A DNA stretch of 64,000 nucleotides from Dactylis glomerata. Its lineage: Eukaryota; Streptophyta; Magnoliopsida; Poales; Poaceae. Made by a program: the position numbers and the translations under genes. The stretch covers positions 62,001 to 126,000 of the forward strand of contig QXEO01002092.1 of NCBI GenBank assembly GCA_007115705.1. Reading direction: 5' to 3'. Below, in pieces: positions 1 through 10,241 of the stretch. Below the pieces are notes generated by a model. It saw only the letters and a program-made list of their open reading frames with translations. It was not told the origin of the DNA and ran no database searches. Position 1 is the stretch's first letter; each line of letters starts with the position of its first letter.

Positions 1-2
1 CT

Positions 3-2213
3 ATTTTTCATGGCTTTTGTGAAGAAATTGTGGAGGTCTTCATGGACGATTTCTCCGTCTATGGAACTTCTTTTGATAATTATTTGCACAACCTTAATAA
101 AGTTTTGCAGAGGTGCGAAGAAACTAACCTTGTTCTTAATTGGGAGAAATGCCACTTTATGGTAAATGAAGGAATTGTCCTTGGACATAAAATCTCTGAA
201 AGAGGTATTGAAGTTGACAGAGCAAAAGTGGAAGCAATTGAGAAAATGCCTTGTCCAAGAGATGTTAAAGGTATTCGTAGTATTCTTGGTCATGCTGGTT
301 TCTATAGGAGGTTTATTAAAGATTTCTCTAAGATTTCAAAGCCTCTTACCAATCTTCTTCAGAAGGATGTACCATTTGTCTTTGATGATGATTGTAAGGA
401 AGCCTTTGAAACTCTTAAGAAGGCTTTAACTACTGCTCCTATTGTTCAACCACCTGATTGGAATTTACCCTTTGAAATTATGTGTGATGCTAGTGATTTT
501 GCTGTTGGTGCTGTTCTTGGACAGTGTGTAGATAATAAGTTGAATGTTATTCATTATGCTAGTAAGACTCTTGATGCTGCTCAAAAGAATTATGCTACTA
601 CTGAGAAAGAGTTTCTTGCTGTTGTTTTTGCATGTGATAAGTTTAGATCTTACATTGTTGATTCTAAAGTTACTATTCATACTAATCATGCAGCTATTAG
701 ATATCTTATGACTAAGAAGGATGCTAAGCCTAGGCTTATTAGATGGGTGTTGCTTTTACAAGAGTTTGATTTGCATATCATAGATAGGAAAGGTGCTAAA
801 AATCCTGTGGCTGACAACTTATCTAGATTGGAAAATATTTCTTTTGATCCTATTCCTGTTAATGATAGTTTTCCAAATGAACAGTTGGCCGCAATTCATG
901 TAACCTCGCGAGACCTTCCTTGGTATGCTGATTATGCTAACTTTATTGTTTCCAAGTATTTGCCTCCGACCTTTACCGCTCAGCAAAGAAGAAAATTCTT
1001 TTACGATCTGAGGCATTATTTTTGGGATGACCCATATTTATATAAAGAAGGAGTTGATGCTATTATGAGAAGGTGCGTACCGGAATATGAGCAACAAGAG
1101 ATATTAAGAAAATGCCATAGCAGTGCCTATGGAGGGCATCATGCTGGAGATAGAACCGCGCAGAAGGTTCTACAATCGGGTTTTTATTGGCCAACCCTCT
1201 TTAAGGATGCCAGAAGGTATGTTTTATCTTGTGATGAATGTCAAAGAGCTGTTAATATTTCTAGACGCAATGAAATGCCTATGAATTACACTCTTGTTAT
1301 TGAACCATTTGATTGTTGGGGATTTGACTTTATGGGTCCTTTTCCTCCTTCTAAAGGCTATACCCATATACTTGTTGCTGTTGATTATGTTACTAAATGG
1401 GTAGAAGCCATACCTACAAAGAGTGCCGATGGTGAGACTTCATTAAAAATGATTAAGGATGTTATTTTTCCTAGGTTTGGAGTGCCTAGATATCTTATGA
1501 CTGATGGAGGTTCTCATTTTATTCACGGTGGTTTTAGAAAAACTCTTGCTAAATATGATGTTAATCATAGAATTGCTTCTGCTTATCATCCCCAAACTAG
1601 TGGGCAAGTAGAGCTTTCAAATAGGGAGATCAAGTCTATCTTGCAGAAGACTATCAATAAATCTAGGAAAAACTGGGCTAGTAAGTTAAACGACGCTTTA
1701 TGGGCTTATAGAACTGCTTATAAGAATCCCATGGGTATATCTCCTTATAAGATGGTTTACGGAAAATCATGTCACTTGCCCTTAGAATTAGAACACAAAG
1801 CTTTTTGGGCAGTGAGAGAGCTTAATAGAGATTTTAAACTAGCCGGTAAGAAAAGGTTGTTAGATTTGAGTTCTCTAGATGAGTGGAGAAATGAAGCGTA
1901 TGAGAATGCCAGACTTTTTAAAGAGAAAGTCAAGCAATGGCATGATAAGAGGATTCTTAAAAGAGAGTTTCACGTTGGTGAGAAAGTTCTATTGTATAGG
2001 TCTCATCTTAGATTTTTTGCAGGAAAATTACTTTCTAAATGGGAAGGATCATATGTTATTGTGGAAGTGTACCGCTCAGGTGCTATTAAGATTGCTTCAT
2101 TGAAAGATGATTCTACACAAGTGGTGAATGGGCAAAGACTCAAGCATTATATTTCTAGAGATTCTTATAATGAAGATGTTGATGTTATTGAAATAGTTTC
2201 TCTGGAAGATTAG
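3..2213 (+). CDS. pol: TE-A pol, partial: end of RT, RNase H, integrase
   Basis: The frame is open from the window edge, so the visible 736 or so codons are the C-terminal part of a Gag-Pol polyprotein. Counting from the GTG at 30, the RT active site reads FMDDFSVYG (the DD pair at residues 6-7). RNase H follows at about 145-265, with D153 and E192. The usual HTDH motif reads HTNH here, so the third acidic residue is Asn. Integrase has a zinc-binding region near 363-404 (CDEC at 401-404) and the catalytic triad D433, D492, E528. A C-terminal integrase tail runs to the stop codon at 2213. No frameshift or stop is visible. The protein would copy and insert the element, acting in the cytoplasmic particle and then in the nucleus. 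The Asn in RNase H suggests impaired strand removal despite the open frame. Confidence 0.93.
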   Translation: MFHGFCEEIVEVFMDDFSVYGTSFDNYLHNLNKVLQRCEETNLVLNWEKCHFMVNEGIVLGHKISERGIEVDRAKVEAIEKMPCPRDVKGIRSILGHAGFYRRFIKDFSKISKPLTNLLQKDVPFVFDDDCKEAFETLKKALTTAPIVQPPDWNLPFEIMCDASDFAVGAVLGQCVDNKLNVIHYASKTLDAAQKNYATTEKEFLAVVFACDKFRSYIVDSKVTIHTNHAAIRYLMTKKDAKPRLIRWVLLLQEFDLHIIDRKGAKNPVADNLSRLENISFDPIPVNDSFPNEQLAAIHVTSRDLPWYADYANFIVSKYLPPTFTAQQRRKFFYDLRHYFWDDPYLYKEGVDAIMRRCVPEYEQQEILRKCHSSAYGGHHAGDRTAQKVLQSGFYWPTLFKDARRYVLSCDECQRAVNISRRNEMPMNYTLVIEPFDCWGFDFMGPFPPSKGYTHILVAVDYVTKWVEAIPTKSADGETSLKMIKDVIFPRFGVPRYLMTDGGSHFIHGGFRKTLAKYDVNHRIASAYHPQTSGQVELSNREIKSILQKTINKSRKNWASKLNDALWAYRTAYKNPMGISPYKMVYGKSCHLPLELEHKAFWAVRELNRDFKLAGKKRLLDLSSLDEWRNEAYENARLFKEKVKQWHDKRILKREFHVGEKVLLYRSHLRFFAGKLLSKWEGSYVIVEVYRSGAIKIASLKDDSTQVVNGQRLKHYISRDSYNEDVDVIEIVSLED

Positions 2214-2368
2214 ATCCAAGACAAACTGCAGGTATCTGCAGAGTTCACTTTCGAATAGGTAACAGTTCTAGTCTGAAAAGTTTCACGAAAAGTTCTTCCT
2301 TTAATATTTTTGCTGTTTTTACTAAATATGAAAAATCACGAGATGAAAAAGGGAAGGAAAAAGAGTCC

Positions 2369-2502
2369 GTGTGTGTCTCACACACAGGTGGCGTGGGCCC
2401 ACCCCTGGCCGCGCCACCTATGTGTGAGAATGCACCAGAACTCTTTTCCATCCCGGTTTCCTCCTGTGACTTCATCTCGATGTATAATTTTTGCCTATTT
2501 AA
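2369..2502 (+). promoter_or_regulatory. Internal U3-like module with hairpin and TATA-like box upstream of the TE-A 3' ORF
   Basis: A 17-bp inverted repeat with one mismatch lies at 2377-2393 and 2412-2428 (CTCACACACAGGTGGCG and its near complement), around an 18-nt GC-rich centre. The same kind of GTGTGAG / GGCGCGGCC hairpin occurs in the LTR of TE-A (5091-5154) and in the LTRs of TE-B, TE-C and TE-D. A TATA-like TATTTAA follows at 2496-2502, about 95 nt before the ATG at 2597. This arrangement mirrors an LTR promoter, so it may drive separate expression of the 3' ORF. The promoter role is inference; the repeat and its resemblance to the LTRs are seen directly. Confidence 0.5.
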
Positions 2503-2581
2503 CCCCCCGGAGTCCCCGAGGTCTGTATATCGTTTTCTCGTCATGTTTTGTTTCGAGCTGTTTCTGTCAGGAGTTGATCTT

Positions 2582-2595
2582 AAGCTTGGGGGAGT
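2582..2595 (+). repeat. Polypurine-like 14-mer, first internal copy
   Basis: AAGCTTGGGGGAGT here is identical to the 14-mer at 3167-3180 and differs by one base from the true polypurine tract at 4803-4816. It could be an extra plus-strand priming site or a relic of module exchange. Confidence 0.6.
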
Positions 2596-2596
2596 C

Positions 2597-3130
2597 ATGG
2601 CCTCTTCAAGCGGTGACAAGGAGAAGACACCTCCGGAGGATGACACCAAAGATTTCCGGTTGATAGAAGATGTTGGAAGTGAAGATGACGAGGAAGATCA
2701 AAGTTCAAGGCCAAGCACCATGATTGCCAGCATAGGGGTGGTGACAGATCATGACAAGTTCAAGAAGAGTGCACGCATAAGGACTGGAGGAGGTGTGCCT
2801 CATCACACCTTGGCTCCACGGACATCTCTGTCAGGCAACAACCCTTTCCATACTCTAATACATGAACATCAGTTTCAAAGGGTGCCTAGGTCGCGATTAC
2901 CCTCGGGTTGGGATATAGATCGTTCTAACAGTGCAGGAGAAGGAAGTGCCAAGAGTGAAGAAGGATGGGGAAATAATTCCAAGAGCTGGGATTCTCTTGC
3001 CGACAGGTTCATGAACCGTATTGAGCACAATTCTGAGATGATCTGCAACCTTGAGTATAGGATTGATGAGCTAAAGGATTTGATTGAGAAGCTTATTAAA
3101 GATTATCCACCGCCACCGCCAAAGGAGTAA
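2597..3130 (+). CDS. TE-A 3' ORF (177 aa, envelope position, function unknown)
   Basis: The ATG at 2597 follows a polypurine-like tract and an internal promoter-like module. The upstream in-frame extension to 2369 looks noncoding. The predicted protein is hydrophilic. The first third is acidic and Ser/Asp/Glu rich, the middle is basic, and the last 45 residues look like an amphipathic coiled coil (from about WDSLADRFMNRIEHNSEM) ending in a short polyproline run. I see no signal peptide or membrane segment, so an envelope role is not supported. Athila-like elements often carry an extra ORF in this position. Identical 14-mers AAGCTTGGGGGAGT sit just before (2582-2595) and just after (3167-3180) the ORF, which suggests the ORF is a module. 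The frame is intact. Confidence 0.6.
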   Translation: MASSSGDKEKTPPEDDTKDFRLIEDVGSEDDEEDQSSRPSTMIASIGVVTDHDKFKKSARIRTGGGVPHHTLAPRTSLSGNNPFHTLIHEHQFQRVPRSRLPSGWDIDRSNSAGEGSAKSEEGWGNNSKSWDSLADRFMNRIEHNSEMICNLEYRIDELKDLIEKLIKDYPPPPPKE

Positions 3131-4802
3131 TTCATCATCGGTATAGGCATCCCCTTGGCTTGTTCCAAGCTTGGGGGAGTGCCGCGGTATCACATCATTA
3201 CCTTATGCTCATCTACTTTTCACGTAGTGTCATATCATGAATGAAGAAGTTATCTTATAGAATAGTTTGCAGTTTGGAAGTATCCTCCTTAGTTGGTTAT
3301 CTATGTATCCCTTGGTGTGAGTTGCGGTAATAAAATATTAATGAGAAGTTTTATTGTTTACTTTTTGCACGCTTTATGTCAGCATGCAATCTCTCTTATA
3401 TTATTAGTCTTGTTGATTGGTATTGGTATCACATTGGGAGCATGAGTAGATTTAGTTGGTTTTGGCAAACCTAGCTTGGTCAGTAGCAACTTTACCTTGA
3501 GGTTTGAGTAGAAAAGAATAAAGAAGTTCTTGCAGTTACATCACTTCAGTTTTCCCTTATGTTTGGCTTATAAGCATTGTTATTCTTAAGGTTAAAATCA
3601 TTGTACCTTCAAGAGAGCTTGCATGATTATTCTTATTATATGTGTGTTTGTTTGTTTCATGCAATTCTTATGCTTGCTACCCAGCTTTGCTAGCCAAAAA
3701 CCTGTACTGAGAGGAAATACTTCTCGTGCATCCAATTCCCAAAAGCCAAGTCACTCCCAAGAGTCCACTATAAATTCCTATGCATGGTATTTCAAGCCAT
3801 TCCAAGTAAATTTTCATGTGCTACCTTTCAAAAACCTTCAAACATTTCTCATTTTGTGCCATTGTTTTTAGCTCATGAGGACGTAGTGGATGGGTTTGTT
3901 ATCTTCCATACTAAATTAAGTACCCTTCGACTAGGCAGCTTCATCTGCTCGTCATTAATTTTGCAAGGGAGCTAGTCAGACCATTATAATCTCAAAAAGA
4001 AACAAAAAGGCACTCCTCCAATGGAATGTGAAAGTTGGTCGGCACCCGATGGAATCGGTTAGCCATGGTCTGAGAAAGGAAAAAGGTGGGGAGGAGTGGA
4101 AAGCTATAAAAGAGCACTAAAGTGCCAATTAATCAAACATTTCAGAACCGCTCTCACTTGTTTAGTATGGAAGATATCAAGAACTCTGTTGCTAGTCGTT
4201 GACAAAAGCAACCACCTCTCAAAACACTTTTTACCTCCGTTTTACAAATGAAAAGCTCTAGCACATGTTTAATCCCTGCTTCCCTCTACGAAGGGCCTAT
4301 CTTTTACTTTTATGTTGAGTCAACCTATTTCCCTCTACCTTAAGCAAGCATTTGAGTTGTTATGTTTCATTCATCCATATGTTGATCTGTTTAATCATGT
4401 TTATTATCTTTCTTGTTTTGTATAATGCTTTTATCTGAAGGAATATATCTTTGAAAGTTTTCTATGAATGCAAAAGTTTACTTTGTTGAGCATATAGTCT
4501 TTGCTATATTAGCTCTGTTCTAAAAAGCTCCGTTTTAAAGAGAGAATAGTCTGTTCTCCATTCTTTGACCAAGAACTAAGGTTTGCCATTGCCAATTATA
4601 GTTTACCTTGTGCATCTTTACATGTGATTCCCTTTTACCTATTGCAAGTCTATATCTTATAAAGGGAAGTTGCTGTCTATTATAATTTATGCCTTGGTGA
4701 ATGTGATGCTTCTTATCCGTATTTTGATTATCGACACTTCACTCCATAAACCTGTGGTCATGTTTACCAAGTTTAGTTTTCGCTTGGGGACAAGAGAGGT
4801 CT
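3131..4802 (+). other. TE-A 3' noncoding block
   Basis: No convincing gene. The stretch is AT-rich and contains the second polypurine-like 14-mer at 3167-3180. Parts of it are recognisably the same sequence, in opposite orientation, as the 3' noncoding blocks of TE-D (14224-16405) and TE-J (43147-44990). For example, the sequence around 4030-4090 (CACCCGATGGAATCGGTTAG) and the one around 4240-4300 (GAAAAGCTCTAGCACATGTT) have complements near 43860-43900 and 43640-43690. The block is therefore shared between elements whose LTRs differ. Confidence 0.7.
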
Positions 4803-4816
4803 AAGCTTGGGGGGGT
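4803..4816 (+). other. TE-A polypurine tract
   Basis: AAGCTTGGGGGGGT directly abuts the LTR start TGATATGTCC at 4817. This is the expected plus-strand primer of reverse transcription. Confidence 0.85.
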
Positions 4817-5090
4817 TGATATGTCCAATTTGCATCACTATTTTGTATAATAATTTACTATTATTCATTGATATATTTCATATTTAGATATGATACTTAT
4901 GTTATTTCCTTTGTTTTCACATGTTTGATGATCATCGGAGGAGTTGCTGCCGGAGTCAGGATTCTGCTGGAAAAAGGACCATCAAGGGACCATATTTTGA
5001 AGATCAGGAAAATTCCAGAAAAATACCCAGAAATTATATTTTCTCAGAAGACTCAGGAAGCCAGAAGGGGGAGTCGAGAGGGGCTAGGGG

Positions 5091-5154
5091 GGGCCCACAT
5101 GCCAGGGTGGCGCGGCCAGCCCCCTGGCCGTGCCAGCCCTGTGTGAGGGGGCCC
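5091..5154 (+). promoter_or_regulatory. U3 hairpin in the TE-A LTR
   Basis: GGGCCCACATGCCAGGGTGG with the following GCGGCCAG pairs imperfectly with CTGGCCGTGCCAGCCCTG plus the following GTGAGGGGGCCC, over about 28 positions. Similar GC-rich hairpins with a CTCACAC arm and a GTGTGAG arm occur in the other Athila-like LTRs. It lies in the presumed U3 region. Confidence 0.6.
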
Positions 5155-5327
5155 TGGCCCACCTCAGGTCTCACCCCTTCACGTACATCATCATCCCTAA
5201 AAACCTAAGTGAGGGGAGGCTCAGAGTTAGACACCGCCACCTCTGCGGGGTGGAAAACACCAGAGAGAGAAAAGCTCTCCGGCAGGCAGAAATCTGTCGT
5301 GGAAATTCCTTCCCGAAGAGGGGAGAT

Positions 5328-5415
5328 CATCGCCGTCATCATCATCATCGCACCGGACTTCATCGGGATCATCATTATCCTCATCACCAGCACCTGCATC
5401 TCCACCATCACCATG
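5328..5415 (+). repeat. CAT-rich microsatellite in the TE-A LTR
   Basis: Runs of CAT/ATC triplets dominate this stretch (for example CGTCATCATCATCATCGC, and later ATCATCATTATCCTCATCACC). It is a low-complexity tract, and the short open frames across it are composition artefacts. Confidence 0.7.
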
Positions 5416-6320
5416 CCATCCCGCTGTAACATCTTGAGTTGGATCTTGTTATATTCATAGGGGAAACTTTCCCGGTGTTGATTACTCTTGTAGTTGATGC
5501 TATTGAGTGGAACCATTGAGTTAAGGTTTATGTTCAGATTGTTATTTACCATTATTTCACCTCTGATCATGATCCATATGATGTCTTGTGAGTAGTTCGT
5601 TTAGTTCTTGAGGACATGGGAGAAGTCAAGATGTTAGTAGTGAATTATTGTTGAGAAATATTTAATGGTTTGATATTGTTGTGGTGCTATTTCACTAGTG
5701 GTGTCATGTGAATGTTGACTACATGATACTTCACCATTTATGGGCCTAGTGAGATGCATTGTGTATTTGGCAACCGATTGTGGGGTTGCTGGAGTGACAG
5801 AAACCTAAACCTCTGTTGGGAAACCATTGCACCAGGGAGCGTAGGATCTTAGAGTTTAAGGCTGTGGTTAGATTTATCTTAATTACTTTCTTGTATTTGC
5901 GGATGCTTGCAAGGGGTATAATCACAAGTGTGTATTTATCCTAGTAAGGGTAGTGTGCTAGCACAGGTTCACCCCCATAACACCTACCAAACCAATAAAT
6001 ACTATTGGCTCTATGAAGCAAAAGCTCTTGACAGAAAACTCCCGTGTGTCCTCGAGAACGTTTGGCTATTATAAATACACAACCGGCTTGTCCTTCGCTG
6101 AAGAAAGTATTGGGCCACTTGCTGCAATTGTTGCTACTATCTTTTATTTACTCGCACTTTATTTGCTTGTATTATCAATTACCCCTGAAAACCTGTTTGC
6201 TAGTATTTACAGTGATTCCTTGATCAAAACCGCTCATCAACACCTTCTGCTCCTCGTTGGGTTCGACACTCTTATTTATCGAAAGTACTACGATACAACC
6301 CCTATACTTGTGGGTCATCA

Positions 6321-7647
6321 AGGTGCACTAGTTCAGCGAAGAGATAGTGAAATACAAGTGGTATAGATGATTATAAGTAGTAAATGCAATCTGGAATAAA
6401 AATGGCAGCAAGCAAACAAGTAACAAAACAGCAAGTAATTGGTGTGCAAAGCTTGGAAACAAGGCCTAGGGATCATACTTTCACTAGTGGACACACTCCC
6501 AACAAATATAACATAATTGAACAAATAAATAACTTCTCTTCACCATGCTACTCTAAATTACTCTCCTATTGAATAACACTAATTATTGTGTAGTGGCTAC
6601 AGAAGCACCCCTTAAAGTTCATCAAGTACTTGACAAACACCGCTCATAGAGATATCCAAATCAAATCACAACTCAAGATAAATATTATTGCAACTTAGAC
6701 CAAGTACTAACACGGTGCACACACTATCAACATTACACCATGAAAGGAGGAATAGATCACTTCAATACTATCATAGTGAATTATTCTCATAATCCATAAG
6801 AGATAACAATCGTAGCCTAGACCAAGTACCACCATGATGCACACACTGTCACCGTTACACCATGGCAGGAGGAATAGATTACTTTAATAACACCACTAGA
6901 GTACACATAATGATGAAGAGTAGCATCTACTTATTCAACATGATACAAAGCTCACGATCACATAAAGATCACATCATGGGAGAGAGAGGTGAACCACATA
7001 GCTACCGGTAGAGCCCTCAGCCCCGGGGATGAACTACTCCCTCCTCATCATAGGAGATAGCAATCTTGATGGAGATGGCAGTGAGGTCGATGGAGACGGT
7101 GGAGACGGCGCTGGAGACCAATGGAGATGGCTCCGGGGGCACTTCCCTGTCCCGGCAGGGTGCCAGAACAGAGACTTCTGTCCCCCAAAATTTGTCAACG
7201 GTGGCGGCGGAGCTGCAGAACTCTTTCTGGAAAATTGCCGACTCCTTTAGGGTTTTCTGTCCCAAGGCTTTATATAGGCGAAGGGGCGTCATCGGGAGTG
7301 GCTCCAAGCCTCCTCACACCTAGGCGATGCGGCCAGGGCTTGGGCCACGCCAGCCTAGTGTGAGGCTGGCCTGTGGCCCCTCTCCTTTGCCTCTTCGGAT
7401 CTCTGGAAGCTTCCAGGCAAAATAAGACTTTAGGAACTTGTTTCGTCCAATTCTGAGAATATTTCCTGTGTATCACTTCTGAAACACAAAAACAGCAGAA
7501 AATAGGGAACTGGCACTGTGGCGACTTGTTAATAGGTTAGTTCCGGAAAATGCATAAAAGTGCCATGAAGTGTAACAAAACACAAGGTAAATGGTGTAAA
7601 AACAAGCATGGAGCATCAAAAATTATAGATACGTTTGAGACGTATCA
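6321..7647 (-). repeat. TE-B 3' LTR, interrupted by TE-A
   Basis: This matches 10484-11799 closely; the first 150 bases differ at only one or two positions. About 215 bases of the LTR end (matching 10270-10483) are missing here and should lie left of TE-A. The LTR start on the minus strand is TGATACGTCTC at 7647. A TATA box, read TATATAAA on the minus strand, is at 7269-7276. A GC-rich CTCACAC...GTGTGAG hairpin lies upstream of it at 7313-7364. Confidence 0.88.
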
Positions 7648-8728
7648 GCATCCCCAAGCGTAACTTAAAGCAAAAGAGAGCATCAAAAAGCAAATATGGA
7701 ACACATTTAAATCTAAACCACTTCCTATGAAAAATAGTCTTGTAAAGAGACAAGTCATGAAAGCGAAAAGCAAAAAGCATAGGAAGGCAAAATAAGTACA
7801 ACTTCAAGAATTGCAACATAAAGAGGGGAAACTCAATATTGTTGAGATCCATCAAACCATGTTTCCCTCTCTCATAATAAATTTTAGTAGCATCATGAAT
7901 AGAACTAACAATATTACTATCATTTAAAGCATCCCTATCACGAGCAACATGCATAAAAGAATGAATACTCCCCACATGAACAATCGTAGTAGGAGCAGAT
8001 TCAACAGAATAATTATTCTCATCACCATAATCATCAAAAACAGGAGGCATATTGTAATCATAACTATTTTTCTCCTCAATAGTAGGTGAACTAAAAATAT
8101 TATACCCATCATCATAACCATCATAAACTAGAGGTTTAGTATCATCACAAGCTAGAGAGCAACTATTTCGTAAAGCACATTCATCAAACATATCATCATA
8201 AGAAGGAGCATGGATAGTACTAATGGTACAACAATTATCAACCTTAGAATTGGTACCAAAAAGATTTTCAATATCAAAAGTAGAGTGCTTTTCCCAATCA
8301 TGATCACTAATATAGGTAATAGGCATAGGAACATCATCCCAATCAGAATTATCATAATCTATAGCAGGATCATAATGCTTAGGGAAAGATACCGTGTCAT
8401 CTCACCTCTTACTCTTCTTCTTCTTCTTCTTCATACTCTTCTTACTCTCTCCTTTAGGAGGGAGAGACTTGAAGGGCATCTTCTCCACATATTCTTTAGG
8501 AGGGAAAGGCATCTTCTCCACATAATCTGGTTTGCTGACAGAAACAACAGAAGAAACTTTGGAGGATTCCTCCTCTCTATTAATAATATCAAAACATCTG
8601 TTAGTCCTATCATAGCTTGGCAAAACATCATGTTTTATAAGATCTTGTAAGTAAGTAAGTATTTGTGAGGCAATCTTTAGCACAATAGAGATGACAACCA
8701 TGAAGGGTGCTATTAATATCAACATCAT
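7616..8728 (-). pseudogene. TE-B polyprotein, C-terminal part with a hydrophobic segment
   Basis: One frame runs 8728 to 7616 with a single internal stop at 8402-8404, after a lysine-rich stretch. The region is acidic and Tyr/Asp rich (SSPTIEEKNSYDYN), then has a hydrophobic stretch (FPLFMLQFLKLYLFCLPMLF) and a basic, aromatic tail. TE-J keeps a very similar C-terminus. The last codons run through the polypurine tract into the LTR, which shows that a deletion joined the ORF to the tract. It has no known domain that I recognise. The hydrophobic stretch could be a membrane segment, but that is inference. Confidence 0.65.
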
Positions 8729-10129
8729 TCATGTCTACCAAAGCAATCTTTCTAGATATCTCTTCACAATTCAAAAACAAAGTAAGCTCATCATACTGAT
8801 TGAAAGTAATCTTATCATCACAATACAAATTTGTGGTACTCATTCGATTAATTGGGCATTGAAAATTAAAGTGCCCCTTTTCACGGCAAAATACACAAAG
8901 AAAAGGATAAAGCTCACTAACCCTTTCACCAAGCACATCTAGATCCTTGAGCCACATACTGGTTTCTTCATTTGCGTGGGTGATGCAATAATCTTCCTTG
9001 TTGTAACTCTGTTCACAAGGTCTATGTATTCCACAAAAATTAACATGCTTATAAGAAATAGTACTTTTAGAAGTTTGAGCATGTTTATTGCAATCACCAA
9101 CAACAACATCACTTTCTATGCAAGTGTCCTTAAAAGGTTCATGATACACATCCCCATTTCCTTTAGGAACATTCATATGGGAAGCAAAGATTTTAAAGCA
9201 ATCAACCATAATTTGAGGATCAAGATCATACTTAGCACTAAGATCTTGAAAATCAATAGTTTCAGTGAAAGACTTAATGCAATCAAACTCCTAATTCATA
9301 CCTGATCCTTTACCTTTGTCGCTATCCCAACCTTCAATATCGTTTTGAATTATTTCAAGCAGATCCCACTTGGTGTCAGCATCCTTGCTTGTGAAAGATC
9401 CATCAAAGCATGCATCTAGATAGTCCTTGTAATATCCTGAAAGCCTTGCATAAAAATTATTAATAACAATATTATGGGGAAGATCATGAATAGGACATTT
9501 GAGCATTAGTGACTTCAATCTTCCCCACGCTTGGGCAATGCTTTCTCCATCATGAGGCCAAAAATTGTATATCTGATTATGATCTTTATGAATCTCACTT
9601 GGAGGATAGAATTTAGAATAAAAGAGAGGTACAATTTCCTCCCAGCCAATAGATGGACCATCCTTAAGCAGCCGATACCATTCCTCAGCTCTACCTTTCA
9701 GTGATAAAGAAAATAGCTTCTTCTTAACTTGGTTCATTGAAATACCTGCACACTGGAACAACTCATATAATTCATGTATAAAAAGCAAATGGTCACCAGG
9801 ATGGACAGTTCCATCTCCTAAATAGCAGTTATCCCTAACACGTTCAACAATCTTCGTAGGTATTTTAAAAGGATGAGGAGCACAAGCATCATTAGAAACA
9901 TCACATATGGGAGATAAAATATCATCAGAGAAAACTTTCTCCACTAAAGCTGGGGAACTAAAAATATCATACTTAATAAAACCAGCTTCCCCAAGCTTAG
10001 ACTTTTCCATAGCATTAGCAATAACGGGATTCAAAGCATTCATACTAATAACATTGCTATGCGAAATAAGCTCCAATTCTCTTCAAATCTAAACTCAGGA
10101 AAAAGACTAAAGAACTCTTTGTTTTCCAT
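8630..10129 (-). pseudogene. gag: TE-B gag with zinc knuckle
   Basis: The likely start is the ATG at 10129 (MENKEFFSLFPEF, matching the TE-J start). A small deletion near 10085 shifts the frame. The main frame then runs 10076-9291 with a retrotransposon gag core (LSLKGRAEEWYRLLKDGPSI, then FYPPSEIHKDHNQIYNF, and WGRLKSLMLKCPIHDLP). A single TAG at about 9291 interrupts it, and the same frame continues to 8628 with a CCHC-type knuckle (CVFCREKGHFNFQC). Gag would package the RNA in particles. The lesions mean TE-B itself cannot make full-length Gag. Confidence 0.8.
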
Positions 10130-10241
10130 TAAGCCTAACTAGTGAAAATAAAAACAAGAAACAAAAAGATGTAATTGCAGAATCTAAAGGAAATAACTCC
10201 GAGCACTCACACAGGAGGATGCGAGTACTTTTTACCTTACC

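Larger units (their letters stand above)
1..6320 (+). mobile_element. TE-A: Athila-like Ty3/gypsy LTR retrotransposon, 5' part outside the window
   Basis: The visible part holds, in order, the end of reverse transcriptase, RNase H, integrase, a small extra ORF, a 1.7 kb noncoding block, a polypurine tract and a 1504-bp 3' LTR. The LTR begins TGATATGTCC and ends GGGTCATCA, so its ends are TGAT...ATCA like the other Athila-like elements here. Domain order RT-RH-INT identifies Ty3/gypsy; the sequence style of pol and the extra 3' ORF fit the Athila lineage. Directly after the LTR comes the middle of another LTR (TE-B) starting AGGTGCACTA. The intact TE-B LTR continues leftward from the same AGGTG at 10484-10488. 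TE-A therefore most simply inserted into TE-B at AGGTG. The left copy of the duplication lies outside the window. Confidence 0.9.
4817..6320 (+). repeat. TE-A 3' LTR (1504 bp)
   Basis: The LTR starts TGATATGTCC immediately after the polypurine tract and ends TGGGTCATCA, giving inverted TGAT/ATCA ends. A GC-rich U3-type hairpin lies at 5091-5154. A CAT-rich microsatellite lies at about 5328-5415. The right boundary is set by the abrupt switch at 6321 to TE-B LTR sequence. The 5' LTR is outside the window, so no age can be estimated. Confidence 0.88.

Noticed and set aside
5205..5570. Open frames on both strands over the CAT-rich tract
   Set aside because: His/Ile/Met-rich products of a microsatellite in the TE-A LTR.
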